Shown here piece by piece: positions 14,281-28,400 of a stretch of DNA of 64,000 nucleotides. Made by a program: the position numbers and the translations under genes. The notes beneath the pieces were generated by a model that saw only the letters and a list, made by a program, of their open reading frames with translations, searched no databases and was not told the DNA's origin. Each line of letters opens with the position of its first letter. The first letter of the stretch is position 1. Source of the DNA: Syngnathus acus (lineage: Eukaryota > Chordata > Actinopteri > Syngnathiformes > Syngnathidae); assembly GCF_901709675.1 (NCBI RefSeq), contig NC_051099.1:6450001-6514000 (forward strand), written 5' to 3'.

Positions 14281-15511
14281 AATAATTTATTGACTTCTTT
14301 TCTTTTCACATATTCTATCTTAATATTATTGCTGCAGTTTTGGGAGCCTTTCAAATAAATCTTCACTTTCAGTGTTCCCAAGATGGGAGGCTAATGTAAC
14401 TCTTTATATCATAACGCATGCTGAGTACAATTCACAGGAGCAGGATGCAAATAAACAAAAGTCTTTTTAAGTTAAATGTCATAACCTATCCATTCTAGTT
14501 ATGTTTCTTTAACATGCCTTTTTCAGTCCATGGGATGAGGGAACACTTTTTCTGTCGTTTCTATCGGAAGGCTGCACAGAGAGCACGATGATAATACATA
14601 TTCTTGAAGCTTACTCATCTAGGAATTCATCTTCATTCATCATCACCCTAAATTATGTTTCCAAATCGATAATGGTTCATTCCTAGATGTCAAATATGTA
14701 CAGTACTTTCAAAATACAGCACCAAATCTGCTTGTGGAAACTCTTTGAATGTGTGACAACCATAGAAGGATATTTTATTGTTCAATTAAAAGGGTTGTGT
14801 GTCGTTGTACACAGCGGAAACACTTTTTTTTTTTTTGCTCTTGAATGTAAATTCCCCGTATCCTCTTTGCGGGCATCATGAGCACTCAGGTGTGTTACAC
14901 AGTGCGGAACTCATTATCAGTGCACACATGTGTTTTACCCACTGGACGTGTTGCGCTAGCACAGCACCAAAATGTTGCCAAGGGTTTGGCAAAAGCAGCA
15001 AGGCGATGTCAGTGTGCTTGCGACATGAAGCGGTGAGGGGAAAAAAGGTTTGCACATGGATAGCCGGTGCTCTTCTATTTCGTGTGTTTTAAAAACAGTT
15101 CAGCGCTGAGATGTATGAGTCTCTTTCGGCAAGTAATTTTTAATTTTGTCGACTAGCGGGCAAATTGGCTTTTTTTTCCTCTACACTCATGCGTATGCAT
15201 CTTTTGCATATCTCGGGAAATTACCGTTATTTGTGAGCTACAACAAAGGCAAGTAACGAGGGCCACTCACTCCTCGATGCGATTTCAACCGAGCTTAATA
15301 TTATGAAATTGCTCATTTGTGTCTGTTGGGTTCTTTAAAGGCACCTAGTGTCACCTAGGTTAAACAGCACCAAAAGTTAGTGGTGGAAAGCGGATTCTTC
15401 TTCTCTGTGCTCCTTCAAAGTCATAATCCAGCGGTGACCTTTTGTGCCCTGGTGGTCCTCGGGGGGGAAAACCTCTTCTCCAAAATGTCACATGAGGCGG
15501 AGAAGCCTCTG

Positions 15512-18500
15512 TCAGACGTAGGCTGACTCGCTGGACTGGGTCCTGCCCAGGTTGGGGGTCTGAGACAGGTGGGAAACGTCCTTCTTACGCACTTCGCAGA
15601 TGGACTTCCTTCGGGCCTGCACGCCGCGGATGGCCGTTTTTATCTTGCGCCAACCGAGGTGGTTGAGCTCGGCCAGATTGAGCACCACGCAAATGCCGCT
15701 GACGGCGAACATGAAGACCAGGAAGACGGTCTTTTCCGTGGGGCGAGACACGTAACACTCCACCTCCTTGACGCACGGGTAGCGGTCGCACTCAAACATT
15801 CCCGGCACGTTGAAGCCGTACAGGAAGTACTGGCCGGCCAAGAAGCCGATCTCCAGGGCGTTGCGGAAAACCACCTGGATGACGTAGAAACGGGAGATTC
15901 CTTCCTGTCGCCGCACTTTGGCGCTCTTGTGCGTGGGTGGGACCCCTCGAGGTCCGTTGGGGATCTCCTTGACCTCCAGGCAGTCGTGGTCCTCCTTACT
16001 GCTGTCGGGGTGCACCAGGATGCCGTTGATGTTGCGGGAGTGAAGCTTACGAGCGTGATGGTCATGATGGCGGCCGTGGTGACCGTGGCCGTGGTGGTCC
16101 ATGTGAGGGTGCAGCAACGAGTAGCTGCGGTCCCGAGCTTTGGCCGACTGGTGGACCGAGTAGGTGATGAAGCACAGGCTGGGCGTGCACACCAAGATGA
16201 TCTGGAAGACCCAGTAGCGGATGTGCGAGATGGGGAAGGCTTTGTCGTAACAAGCCTGGTTGCAGCCGGGCTGCATGGTGTTGCAGATGAACATGATCTG
16301 CTCGTCCTCGTACACCTTCTCGCCCACTATGCCCACGATCAAGATGCGGAAAATCACCACCACGGTTAGCAGGATCCTAGAAGAAAGAGAACAGGAAGCT
16401 GAGTGTGTGGATGCAAGGAGAACATTTGGCTTGCCCAGCAACTTCATGCATATGCATGGACAAGTTATTGCTAAGCAGCTGGGATGAAAATGATAGCAAT
16501 TCATTGATTAGACGCTCACAAATCACGAGGGGGGGGGGGGCAATATGGACGCAGAGTGACTCACCCTCCACATTGACATCAGTGCGTGTATGCCTGCACA
16601 TATGCTTCAACTGTTTGTCGTACTAAACACTAAATATTCCCCACTGGTCCCGATCCAACTTGGCCACTGCAGAGGAGGAATGGGCCTTTACGATTGCACC
16701 GTCAGCGCTTTGTAATGAGCAGCGAGCGCCCCGCGCACATCACGGGGGGAGCCCGCTGCCAAAATGCAGTGGATGCGCATACTTCCTGCGCCGAAGAGCC
16801 AATTACTTAGAACCCGCTTGTCTCTAGGCAGCCAGGGGGAGATCAATGGGAGCTGACGCCAGGTGGGATGGGCCAACTTTGTGCGCGAGCTTCAGAGAAA
16901 GTGGACCTAACTGCTCGGAATTGAATGAAGTGTTTCTAATAATTCGACTTTCTCGTTGCAAGCTAAAAGGCCTCACTTGCAGTTAAAGGCCTGTTGCCAA
17001 AGCAACGGCTTAAATGTGAGATGTCTAAGCAGGATGAGAAAAACAAAAAAAGGTTTACGTAAGCTATGCATGCTGGAAAATGTAAATATTGTTGTTCGAG
17101 AAAAGAAACAACGCTTTTTTGTGGAGCAGACGGCGGAGAACACGTGTTAGCGTGAAAGAGGTTTCAAATGGAGTCGTGCTCCACCTGCGAGCGTATGCCA
17201 AGTATGTTTTCTTCTGCGCGAGACGTAAACACGGCGACCGAGACAATGAGTGAGAGTCAACCATGTGTGTGACTTGCGCCAAATAGCAAACGTGCCCGGC
17301 CGTGATGGAGCAGCTGTGAGTGCGTACGCTACAATGACTTTCTCTCCGTGAGCGCCCGGAACATAGTAAAGCTCAGATGCACCTTTGGACCTCCATAAAT
17401 TAAATTTAAAGTTGCCGTAGCGCAGGCTTTGGTTTTAATCAAAAGGTTGAGGTAAGGAGGTAAATTGCGTGATGTGTGTGCTCCTCGACTAGCTAACAGG
17501 ATAATCTGCACGTGTGCAGATTGCTGCATTAGCAGAAAGCAATGAAGGAAGGTTATCTGCAAACATCAGTGTTTTAGTACTGCGGAGCCCCACAAGCGTG
17601 CTTGAGCACATTGGGCCAGAACCGCCCCGAGCTGTGAACCTGCAGAAGATTTGAAAACCATCACTCCTAGCCAGAAAATACATTTTGAGTTGAGCACATG
17701 AGGAGAAATTTGAAACAGATGCAGGTTTTTTTGTACCTATGCAGTTATCATTACTTATTTTGATCACGACGCAGCACCGCTTCAAAAAGATTTTGGTTAA
17801 AAAAAACGCTGCCTTTAAAAAAAAAAAAAAAAAGTAAAACAAATAGCCCATTAATGTTAAGTGAAATCACAAAAAATACTTTTTTTTTTAAAGTTATGTT
17901 AAGTTGAAGCAGTTGTCTATTTTATTTGTAATTAAAAAAAAAACAAGCTTTATTCTGAAATGTCACTGTTAAAAATCCACTTCCAATTAGGTGACGGTAT
18001 TTGTACGTGAAGCAAAAAAAACCAAATAGTCACTAAAGTAACTTAAGTTACCTTCTCAAGGTGCAGTCACTGTGATAACACTTTGTGTGTATCCCGCGGG
18101 CTTCAAAACGCACACACACACACACATTCATTCATAAGACAGCTGCTGCCGCCAACCCTCCAGGGACGCCAAGAGCCCGCAGCATGACAGACGTATCCAA
18201 AAAAAAAAAAGATTCCACACATATTCTCTCTCTGTCACACACACGCCTGAGGTGCTCCATCCATTTCCAGTTTCTCGTTCAGGGTCACGACAGGCTCGAG
18301 TCTGTTCGGGGCCAAATCAGAGACTTATTAGCATCTCGGGATAGATTGCGTTTGATCATCAAGCTCCCGCTATAATGCTGAATGTGCAGATGCAGGGGTG
18401 CAGCCGGCCTTATCGGAAGGGTCAGGAATAATCTCTGCAGTAAGGCCTTGAGTCCAAAGATTTATCCCAACCATACGTGCTCAATAATAAGCTCCACCGA

Positions 18501-21500
18501 GTGCTGTAATGAATAAAGACTTGTGCGGGGCCGAGAAATTAGGCCGCTTAACGACGAGCGCGTCGATGTTTCTATCTTACTGCCACTCATTGGGCAACGA
18601 CTCCGCTTTGCTTTAATAGTTTGGAATATACGGTAGACAGGCCGCCCGAGGGTCCACTCAACAGCGCCGTGAATGATGTCTTTAAGAGCTCTCAAGTTCA
18701 ATCAGCATATTTTTAGCCAACGATTAAAACGTAAATGGTTTGGAAGTACGGTGGACTGAGGAGAACTCTAATAATCGCTTGTCTTGCTCATGAGGGAATC
18801 AATGTCTTTCTGGGATTGAGAAACTGAGCCTCATTAGTTTAGGAGAAAAACAAAATAAGATTATTTCGAGGATGATGCATTTTCCAATCACCCTTTCATC
18901 TATAATGCTCTTCTCATCCTCTTTCTTTCCTGGCAGAAGAAAAAATAAATTCTCTCTGTAGGCCTCAGTGCATTTTTGCTGACTGCGTCAAAATGCAGTT
19001 CCTGAAACTACCATGAATCTTATTGCTTTCCAGTGTTTGGAGTAACGACAGCTTCTCCGTCATCAAAAATATGATCACCGCAGAGGTTTTGCACGGTCTC
19101 AAGTGCAGGCTGCTAAGTTCAGCATAACTATCCAACTTTCATTAAAATCCCAGCATTGATTTATTGCACTTTAATGCATTCTCAAGTCTCACATAATAGG
19201 GAACAGAATACGGACGCTTCATGCATGTAATAGCATATCATGGTTTTGATTAAGGCTATAACTCGGTGTAATAGATAATGCATTTTTGCACGTTTAAAAA
19301 CTATGATGGGAAATTATGAGACAATTATGATACGCTATTACAAACGCACAATGTTTTCTCATCATTAAAATTGAGATGGTGGTGCCAAACAAAATTGTAA
19401 TTACTTTTTTTTTTTAAAGGTCTCCAGATTTTTTTAATTAATTGTCATTACTTTTTTTTTTTTTTTTTAAAGCTCTTCAGAGTTTTTTTTTTTGTATATT
19501 ATTCCTTAACCCAACACCGTTGAATACAAAGAGTGTAAGGGTGAAGGATTAAATTAAATTAGTTGCACCCCTCTTGACTCGCTCGATTGATGGCTTTCCT
19601 TGGCCTCCGGCCTTCTATGTTATCTTTGCTGATATATGATGATAAAAGAACACGTATGACTCAATAAGTGGCAGTCTGGCCTATTGAGCTTGTCTTTCCT
19701 CTCGTGCTGCCTCCTCTGCGGACCCCGTGTCATCATTCATGAGCTGAACCTCAACTCACTCTCTTTCCGCTAAGTGCTCTGTGCTTCCCACAACGGGACG
19801 CAGTGCGGGCATTCCGCCATTTGAAACAGAAGCTTACTGCTCGCCGTTTTAACACACTTTGTGGCCTGGGTCCAAAGCATTGGATTTTTCAAATACTGTA
19901 TTTCTAAGGAAAACGTTTGTCTTGTGCAAGAGAAAGATTGGACACTTCATTAGGTACACAACCTAATGCAAGAGCTGTATTAAAAATTCTGCTTGTACAT
20001 ATTAAATAATACTCAATTACACTGTTACAGACATTAATGTAACAATGTGACGTCATGCATCATAATTAGCTTCTTCTAGTAGTGTAGCCCTCTTGTGAAG
20101 CCAACTATGTTCAAACATGAATAATATATATATTAAGATGAGAATGAACGCACAAAACACAGATCTCTTCTTATGTGATGTACATGAGGGCTGACTGGAG
20201 GAATAATTGCTACTAAAGAGAAATTTGCAAAGATGAAGAAGCACTTTAACGTGCAGGTTCAAGTTCAACCATCCAATAAATTGATCTTGATTGAGAATTT
20301 AAATGTAAAACAGGCCTTGGGGCTTATAAATAGTTCATGAAACATAGCTTCATTTTGTGTCAAACTCATTTTTGTTCCGGGGCCATATTGTTATGGTTTC
20401 CCTCTGAGAGCCATTATGACTCAGAACTGTATAGTATGTACAACAAATTGATACACAACTAGTGTGGAAGTCGAGGAAAATAGTTCAACTTTATTTAATT
20501 TATCATGAAAGAAATTTTGGTCAAAATGAAACATCAGATAAAGTAAAATAATAATAAGACGCTGAAACTTCGAGAACATAGAGAGCACGGCAGAGCAGTG
20601 AAACATTGCACATGCTCTGGGAACTTAGGCGGCCCATCAATATGTTGCAGCGATGAATAATATCCTGCAGTGACTCAACGCTGAGCTCAGCTTTACCAGA
20701 AAAATCCGCCACTAAACAGCAAAATCGATTGTAGTCAACATGGCGGCTTGCCGCACAAATAAACTAATGACAAATTGTTTCATCTAAAAGACCAATGAGC
20801 TCCTTCAAGTCATCATAGAATGATGGATTGCTAATCAAATGTCGACATTTCCATCATGGGGAAGTTATGATTCAAAATCAGGATGGAAGCTTTTTGGGGA
20901 GAATTTTGGAGCTCTTGTGAAAGTAGGGTACCTCCCCCTGCTGGTTATCTTGACCTACTTAGGCTAAGAGGCAGCTCGAATGCAAATAACTACTGCAGTC
21001 GGGAACCATTCAAAAAGGCCATGTACAAATTTTGCGTTCAAAAGGCATGTAAATGTTTTGAGGAAATGTTTTGGTTTGACGTAAAAGCAGTACAACGGGA
21101 TTTGTTGGGACATGCTAACAATAGTTAGCTAGGTATCGTTAGCATAATCATACACCCTTAAAACTTGGAAAATTGGACCGACAAACTTCAATTGTTAACC
21201 TATTTTTGACCTAGCAAGGTGTTCAAAATGCAACACAAGGGTGGTCATGTCAATATTTTTTTTTTATAACGGACATGACCTCTGCTGTGGCTTCCACATA
21301 ATTGTGTCATTTTTATGACATTTTTTTTACACTGTTCAGTTGGATTAAAGTGTTCAACACAAAAAAAAAATGTAGAAATGCAGCCATGGTGAATTTTACA
21401 TTGGCGTTATTTGGAACAGCTGTAGCTTTGTAAATGCATGAGGACGACATGGTTCTTCTAAAGACGATGGCCTTCTGCTGCTTATTAAAGGTGCTGTTTA

Positions 21501-24500
21501 TTCAGCCAAAGCTGCATTGCTGTGTCTAGGTAGATGGTGAATATTGCATGTAATTTCTCTCTAAATAGCTCTGCGCTACTAAATTCCGTGCAGAGTAATG
21601 TGAAAATTAAAAAATGCACATGCTGACTATTTATTTTGCCCTCACATCCTTTCCTCTTCCTCCATCCAGCAATATTAAGGATTTTATCTTCTGAGGATCA
21701 CCCACCCCCCATTATCTTTTTCTCTTTTCTCGCTCCACTTGTCTACGGCTCTTTCCCTGCAGCATTGCAGTGGAGAGCAAAATGCATCAAATTCCTTCCT
21801 TCCTTCCTTCCACTCTACCTGCAAGGTGTACACCTCTCATTTGAGGTGCTGCCCCAAGGCTTGGTGCGACACACACACCTGAGCACAACATTTCAAGGAA
21901 AAACATGCTCACGTTATATGCCGAGCATTTCTTCTTTTCCTTTCCCAAAAATATGTTTATACATCCTGTATGACTGAGTGTGAGAAACTATTTTTAATCC
22001 GGGCTATTATAAACTGCTGATGCTTACATGATGACAGAGCGTGAATTTTCCAAACAGCTGTAGAACATTGATTCCGTCATAAAACGAAATGTTCCGATTC
22101 CCTCACAATTTTTTTTCATATCTTTTGCTCCTGGCTGTAATTTCGCTCTGTCGCTCTATGAAGAAAGTGATATGTTTTTCAGAGCTAAGAAATTATTTAC
22201 GGTATTTTGACGTGGCGAATGTTCAAAGTCAACTCTGAATAAAAAGCTTCAGTCATATATTTCTAATGACAAAACCAAATATTTTCATTCCTCTGATAAG
22301 ACTGATGGAGCCGAATGTCTTTTCCATATCTTTGTGCAGAGCAATTATGATCACAAAAAAAACACAATGAGTCACAGTATGGAAGCCACCTGCAGTTAGT
22401 CTGAGGCATAGAAGCAAATCTCACTTTGTCCTTTTCCAAGTCTATGATTAAGCCAGCCTATGCTACTTTCTATTTCTGCTTTAATTACCTACCTAATACC
22501 ATATGTTAGCTTCAAGACTACAATAAAGATAAAAAATGGAGCACACAGTGTCTGATGGTGCAACGCCATCGTCATATTGCAAACAAATGACTGCCATGCA
22601 AAGGACACTTATCAGCCAATGGGAGACGATGATGTCATATACTTTGGCCCAGCATCATTTCAAATGTGTGCAGGCATGCAATGTATTTAGAGTTTCAAAT
22701 TCTACACAGGCTCAACATTCTACTTGCTGCATGCTCCGGCCACACTGTGTTAAGATACACTTGAATGGTGCGCAACTGTGAAACGCCGCATCACAGTTGA
22801 TCGTGTTGGCACGTGCAACAACGGATCACTACTGACCACACCCAACTGGGGGGAGGGAGGGGGGGGAGTGGGTTGGCTGTGGTCAGTGGTGCAACAGACT
22901 TGAACCTTTCAACCCACAGAGGTCAGTGCAACAATTTTGACTCCATAACACTGTTGATGATGTGGAGTTGGTCCAATTTAGGAGGCACCTGTACAGCATA
23001 AGACTGTGCCAGAGGGTGAGCAGCATTCTCCAACTTGCTGGGAAATTCCAAAAATAGAATTGGGATGGATTTCCTGACCATGCAAACACATGCTTAGGGG
23101 TTTGTCACCTCAAATAGTGTATACAGTAATCTACAGATACCTCTCTAGAGAATTCTAAAAAAAAATCGGCTCGTGTTTGACGTTAATGTTCTGCTGCATT
23201 GCTAAAAATAGGGCCTCTCAGCTCATTATGTGTAAAAGTATATCCAGATTTGATATACAGTGATCCCTCGCTACTTCGCGTTTCGTTTATCGCGGCTTCA
23301 CTACATCGCAGATTTTTTTTCCAAATTAAAAAAAACATTTAAAAGTCAAAATAAAACTTCTAAATTGAGGAAACATGTGTCTAACCTTTAGGACAATGTA
23401 GTATTGCTCCAAATGTTCGTTTACATTCCTTTAGAAGTCCGTTTTCACGTGTTAGCATGATCACGAATTAGCATCTTTCCGCTAACTCGTTAGCCTGCCC
23501 AGTACTTCTTGTTGGTGACCGTACTTCGCGGATTTCACTTATCGCGGGTGCTTTTTGGAACCAATTATCCGCGATAAACGAGGGATTACTGTAAACACTT
23601 TGACGACAGGGACAAACAGAAAAGACTTCGGGAACTACGGCCGACTAGCTCGAGTACAAAGCGGTGCCAAAAACAATGTTTAGTCGTTTAAACTGCCTGG
23701 ACAAGCAGTAATTATGCGGGGACCTCATCGGAAAACTCTAATGTTACAGCTAGCTAATGCCCCGGGGGCTAACTTGAGAGGCTCGCAGGACAAACACGAT
23801 CTGAGTGAAAGCAAAACATGTTGAACTAGTGTCTGACTTTATTGTAAATAAATAAAGTGAGCTGTATGTTCATATCCTCAGGGTGTCAACCACCCTCTGG
23901 ATTGTTTTACCCATTTCACATTAACATTTAGCCCTGTGTAATTTGGGGTTATTAAGCTAATGGCCTATCATAAAAAAAACAACAACCCACAACCAAAACA
24001 AGTACTTAAAGGACCATTCTAAATTTAGCCAGAAAAGCTTCCAGGCTGATTATAATGGTGACTCGGGGAACCATTTTAATGTTCTTCCACTGAAGTGCAT
24101 GATCAACAAATAGCTTAATTAAGCACAGGAGCGGGAGCCATTACATTGTTAGAGAATATTCATTATGACTTTTGAAAGCGGGAGCAGACAAATTGAGAGT
24201 TGCTTCCATGCCTCTGAAAGACTACAGGTGGCTTTCTGCATATTGTATCCGGTTGACTTGATTTAAACCCAAAAAAAAACCCCGCATTCAATTATTTGTT
24301 TGACCACTAGGGGGCGGAAAGACTCATTTATAAAAACAATCACAACAGTTAGCGATTAGCTTAGCAAGTAGTCATGGCTGACATGTTAGCAAACAGTTGC
24401 CTACTTACAAATCCAGTAGAAACAGAGCAACACGGACATCCCTTTGGTCTCCTTTATCCGGCCACCTGTTGAACGCAATTCCAATATTCACTAGCGTTTT

Positions 24501-25406
24501 GTGCTCTCTTTTAGCGCTAGCTAAATATTCAGCATTCTTCAGCAGTTATTCGAACAAGAAAAAAAAAAAAAAGAGCTTACAAATGGCTCCACGAAACTTG
24601 CAAGTCGGAGCTCAATTCCTAGCGGTAACCCCATAAGCTGCGGTCGTATAATCGCACGACTATAAAATCGAAATGCATCCTAAAATCCAGTCAGCATCCT
24701 TGCAGGTTTTCCTTCCATCTCTCTGCACGCCTAGCAGATTTAATTGCTTAATAATGTGCGTTCAACCACAAGCAAGGCTCCATAAAATGACTTAGTTGTA
24801 AGGAAAATCCCCCAGAAAACCAATCATAATTCCGGGCCAGCGAGGTTTGGTGTCACGTAATGCAGCTCGCATCATCTCTGTTGTTGTGATGCAGTGACGA
24901 GTATTAGGTGTCAAATTTTTAGTCAGTCACACAGAGATGATGCGGAGTGCAAATATTCCAGCATGTCTGCTTGATGCCAATCAAAATAAAAGCTTCAACC
25001 TCTCAGGTGAGGATTTCAATGTGAAGTGTTTGCAGATAAGAAAAGCCGCTCTGGTCTGTCTTTTCCATTTGACACCTCTTCATTTCCTTTCTTACCCATT
25101 TTGCCTTGCTGGGGTAAATCTTACCGTATCAATACCTGGGCTATTAGGTCGTAGCAACACAGGAACCTCTCTGAAGCTTCCTATTGATTATGTGTGATTA
25201 GTTCATCCCTTAACTAACAGTTAAGTGGGCAGGGGAAGGTGAGGAGGTGTGGAGAGGACAACGTGGAGTGGATCCAAAATGAGGGGAGGAGATGTCCTCA
25301 CGCAAAAAACAGTGGCAAATAAAGCGGTTTCTTACCTGCCAATCATGGTAGAGTGCTGCTGGACAGCCGCTTCCAGCAGCCTCTCCAAAATGGTCCATTC
25401 TCCCAT
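15512..25406 (-). CDS. Delta-group gap junction protein, connexin 36 family (Cx34/35-like)
   Basis: Two coding exons on the minus strand: 25406-25336 ([20 protein letters not shown] onward, residues 1-23 plus two bases) and 16376-15512. The junction makes Arg24, and the total is 311 residues (human GJD2 321). A coding intron just after the N-terminal helix is characteristic of Cx36-type genes. Connexin hexamers form the channels of neuronal electrical synapses. Visible are four membrane segments, an E1 loop with C-x6-C-x3-C ([12 protein letters not shown]), an E2 loop with C-x4-C-x5-C ([12 protein letters not shown]), the [17 protein letters not shown] fourth segment, and a C-terminal SAYV PDZ ligand of the kind that binds ZO-1. 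The cytoplasmic loop is unusually histidine-rich (about residues 113-136). Fish carry gjd1a, gjd1b, gjd2a and gjd2b; which one this is cannot be decided by eye. Confidence 0.93.
23258..23591. mobile_element. Small non-autonomous DNA transposon (Tc1/mariner- or Tigger-like MITE)
   Basis: The left end is CAGTGATCCCTCGCTACTTC. The right end, reverse-complemented, is CAGTAATCCCTCGTTTATCG. These are imperfect terminal inverted repeats of about 24 bp, and both ends are flanked by TA, the target duplication of Tc1/mariner elements. Inside, TATCGCGG-type words recur near both ends. At about 334 bp it is far too short to code a transposase, so it depended on another element for movement. Confidence 0.75.
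24304..24317 (+). promoter_or_regulatory. CTCF-like core motif
   Basis: CCACTAGGGGGCGG fits all 14 positions of the published CTCF core CCASYAGRKGGCRS. It lies about 1 kb inside the connexin intron, downstream of exon 1. Binding is not shown by sequence alone. Confidence 0.45.
25336..25406 (-). CDS. Connexin exon 1 (N-terminal helix)
   Basis: A 71-nt coding exon on the minus strand, ATG at 25406-25404, encoding [20 protein letters not shown] plus three further residues and two bases of Arg24, then GTAAG. The sequence around the ATG is CACCATGGG, a good Kozak context. Listed separately because it lies 9 kb from exon 2 and is too short to stand out as an open frame. Confidence 0.93.
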
Positions 25407-28400
25407 GGTGAGGCGTCAGGGTGATCAGACCAAACGGCGTACTCGGAGGTGACCTTTCTTCCACTTGGACGGGGGCGCAGCCACGATGACCCCCGCCTCA
25501 CCTCAGCCCACCCCACCGGCTATCCTTTGACCTCTACACCTGGCCTTGAGTGATGTTTTTACGCTTCCTCTAGGCCAGTCGTGCTATGATATCCCGTGCC
25601 AGTGGTGGAGAGGTGCTGATCTAATTGCTGAACCTCCTCTCTTCCTCCCGGGCTCTCTCTTTGCCTGCCCCCCCCCCTCCTCCCCTTGTGCAGCGATGCT
25701 TGTCCTCCCCTGCCGCACCACTCTGTTCTGCACTACAGCATATGCTATAGCTCACTGTTTGACAGGCATGATCACCCTCGTTCCCTGTCGTCGTTCCCCA
25801 CTCAACCTCCGGGCTGCTCCTCCCGGTACCTCAGCTGGCCTCCCTGCCACCAGTGCTGATCTCTGCTCGTCCTTGCATCCTCTTAAGATCTTCTTCTCCT
25901 CTCACCTCAGGACACATGAGGCATTGGGCTGATCCCGGCCGGCTTACCTCAGCACACTGCAGCGTAAACAAAGCCTCTCGCGCTGGATAAAAGCCCCGAC
26001 TCCCGCTCTCCTACTTCCTACTGAGGACTGCAGAGCCGCGCAGATCCTGTCTGCTGAATGTCATTTTATGACTGGAGGAATGGTCTCTCCCAAAGCTCCA
26101 AGCGCTACAAGGACCCATAAAAAAAACTGCACACACACACGCACACATTCATAGACACGCACGCACAAGCACGCGGCCACCCAGCCCCTTCGTCATAAAT
26201 CAAGCTGCCTTGCTGCATCCAGCGAGGCTGAACCAAGGCTCTGCAGACCTCCCGTCCTGCCTTGTCCCCCTTTGCTAATTTGAGCACACTCCAGTGCTCA
26301 GAATCACGTCTGCTGCAGGGAGCACTCGTGAAAGGCTGTCCTGTAAAAGCCTATTTCTGGGCTCCATCATCTTGACTCCCTGCAACCTCCTCCTCCCCAC
26401 GCCAGCACCTCAACCCCACTAGCCACCTCTCTCCTTCTCCCTCCACCTTTTTTTTTTTTACTCACGTTTATGTGCAGATCTTTCCCCAACTCGCTCTGCT
26501 CTCAGCGCTCAGTCCCCATCTCTGCGTTCCCTCTCCACCTCTGGCTCGTTCTCGTGCAGGGAATCGCTCTATCTCTGTCACATTGTGAGCATGCAACACC
26601 CCCCCGCACCCACTCGCCTCCCCTCTTTCTCTCTCTCTCCCTCTTTTCTCGAGCTCTCTCCTCCCTCTCTCCCGCCCTCCCTGGTAAATGTGCTTACTCT
26701 CATCAGCTTTACTTATGCTTGCAAGAATGCCTCCTTCTGGCCACAAATGAGGGATTCAACATCTCACGCTGCATTATGTCTCATCATCGCTGCAATCCTT
26801 TGTTCCGTGGTCTTTCCCACACTCTTCCGCAACTCTCATCCGTGAAAAACCATTTCAGGAGAATCGTGTCCCTGCTTCTCCACCATCCCCCAGTGATTCC
26901 CACCTTGGCTTATACTGTCAGCAATGACAACACACCGACTTTACCCTGACCCAACCCTCATGCCATTCCCATATTCCCTTGCCTAATCGGCCCCTATGCT
27001 CTTCATTCTGTTTTCTCCTACTCCCCCCCCCCCCTTCATTACATCCCGCATGCTCCCCATCCCTCTCAGGAGACATGAGTGCAGTATTGCACTTTGCTGT
27101 GACATTGAAAGCTGCATTCATTAGATTTATATTAAGGTGATGTGGAGATGGGAAGGTCTCCCTCCATCATGCGCACACATGTAGGCAGAGGTGCGTCATC
27201 ACATATAGGCAGCCCCACTCAAGGAATCCATAATTTGCCGTGTACAGTATAAAGGTGGGGGAATAAAAGACACATTTGTGAGTCATAGACGGGCTTCCCC
27301 ATCCACAGAGAATTGGGTGCACTAGTTCAGCGCCGATCAATAATGCAGCGGTATGATGAGCAATTTGCACATCGGACTGAAATCACCGCTTGAAATCTTA
27401 CCGCTTACTCATGCTTCATGTTTTATCTGCCATCCAACTATAGGCACTGTGAAAATGTGTTACCAGGTCAGAAAATCTGCTCTAGTGAAATGAACAACAA
27501 ATGTGATTTCCAAACATGCAGGTGAATGAATAGAAAGGTCTAATAGCGGACAGAGTGGAAGACGAATTTGTCAGTTCAGCATCTTGAGGTCATTCTCTTA
27601 CCAAGGACATATGGCGTAGTTGAGGAGAGCAGCAGCGGGGAGTCGGACAGTGAAGGGGGATGGCTCGAGTTTGGCTAGGTTCAGGGCTCAAAAATTGTGC
27701 ACAGCGAAGCGCTAAATTCATATGAAATCCAATCATGTAGTGTACTTACCGTTTGGATGAAGGTGACGTTTCATTTCACACGTGTAAACAAGCACCCGTG
27801 TCTTCTTGTGTGATGCTACTATCAATTTGTGCGCTCGGGTTTTGTTGGAAACTTAAATTTTCCTTACAGTAAAATAAATGTGATTATTAATGATTGGTTG
27901 CTTCCACATCTCAGTTCTCTGCGATATGACTTTGCATCATGGATTCTTTCAGTTTTTATTTGGTAAAGTAAAGCAAAAAGGTTCTGAAATTACTATTAAA
28001 AAAATCCTCTCAGTCAGTGTTTGTCAGTGTAGTAACAAAATGACTATTAATCAATACATCTCTTGAATAGATTCAATAAAAAAGGGAAGTCATAAAGGAC
28101 TTGACAGGAGGTTTTATCGCGGGGCCATTGTGTAAAACTGAGTGTAGGCCTTTGTAATTTCAAATACAATTGCAGTACTATTCATCTTCTCATCTCTTTA
28201 TTTTTTTAATTATATCAGATATATTGAAATGAATAAAAATCTTTGCATGAAATTGATCAAAGGTTTGTTAGTGATGAAGCCATCAATCTTTTCGTCCTTT
28301 GCAATGAACAGAAATGAAACAACAGTAAAGCATAAACAGGATTTATTGACCATGACTTTCATTGTTTCAACCTTCTGGCCAGCAGTTGCTTGCTGAGCAA

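Larger units (their letters stand above)
16377..25335 (-). other. Large intron of the delta connexin gene
   Basis: About 9 kb between the two connexin exons. The donor on the minus strand is CAG|GTAAG and the acceptor is TTCTAG|G. No nested gene was recognised. It holds poly-A/T tracts, a CA run near 18110, a small DNA transposon at 23258-23591 and a CTCF-like site at 24304-24317. The intron is large for a compact fish gene and is a reasonable place to look for neuronal enhancers. Confidence 0.75.

Noticed and set aside
15569-16369. A 266-codon plus-strand open frame opposite the connexin
   Set aside because: It is the antisense of a GC-rich, highly conserved connexin exon and has no family resemblance; long antisense frames are expected there.
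26470-26949. Open frames in pyrimidine-rich sequence left of rab6a
   Set aside because: Composition is CT-rich low complexity (Ser/Leu/Pro runs) and no splice or family support exists.
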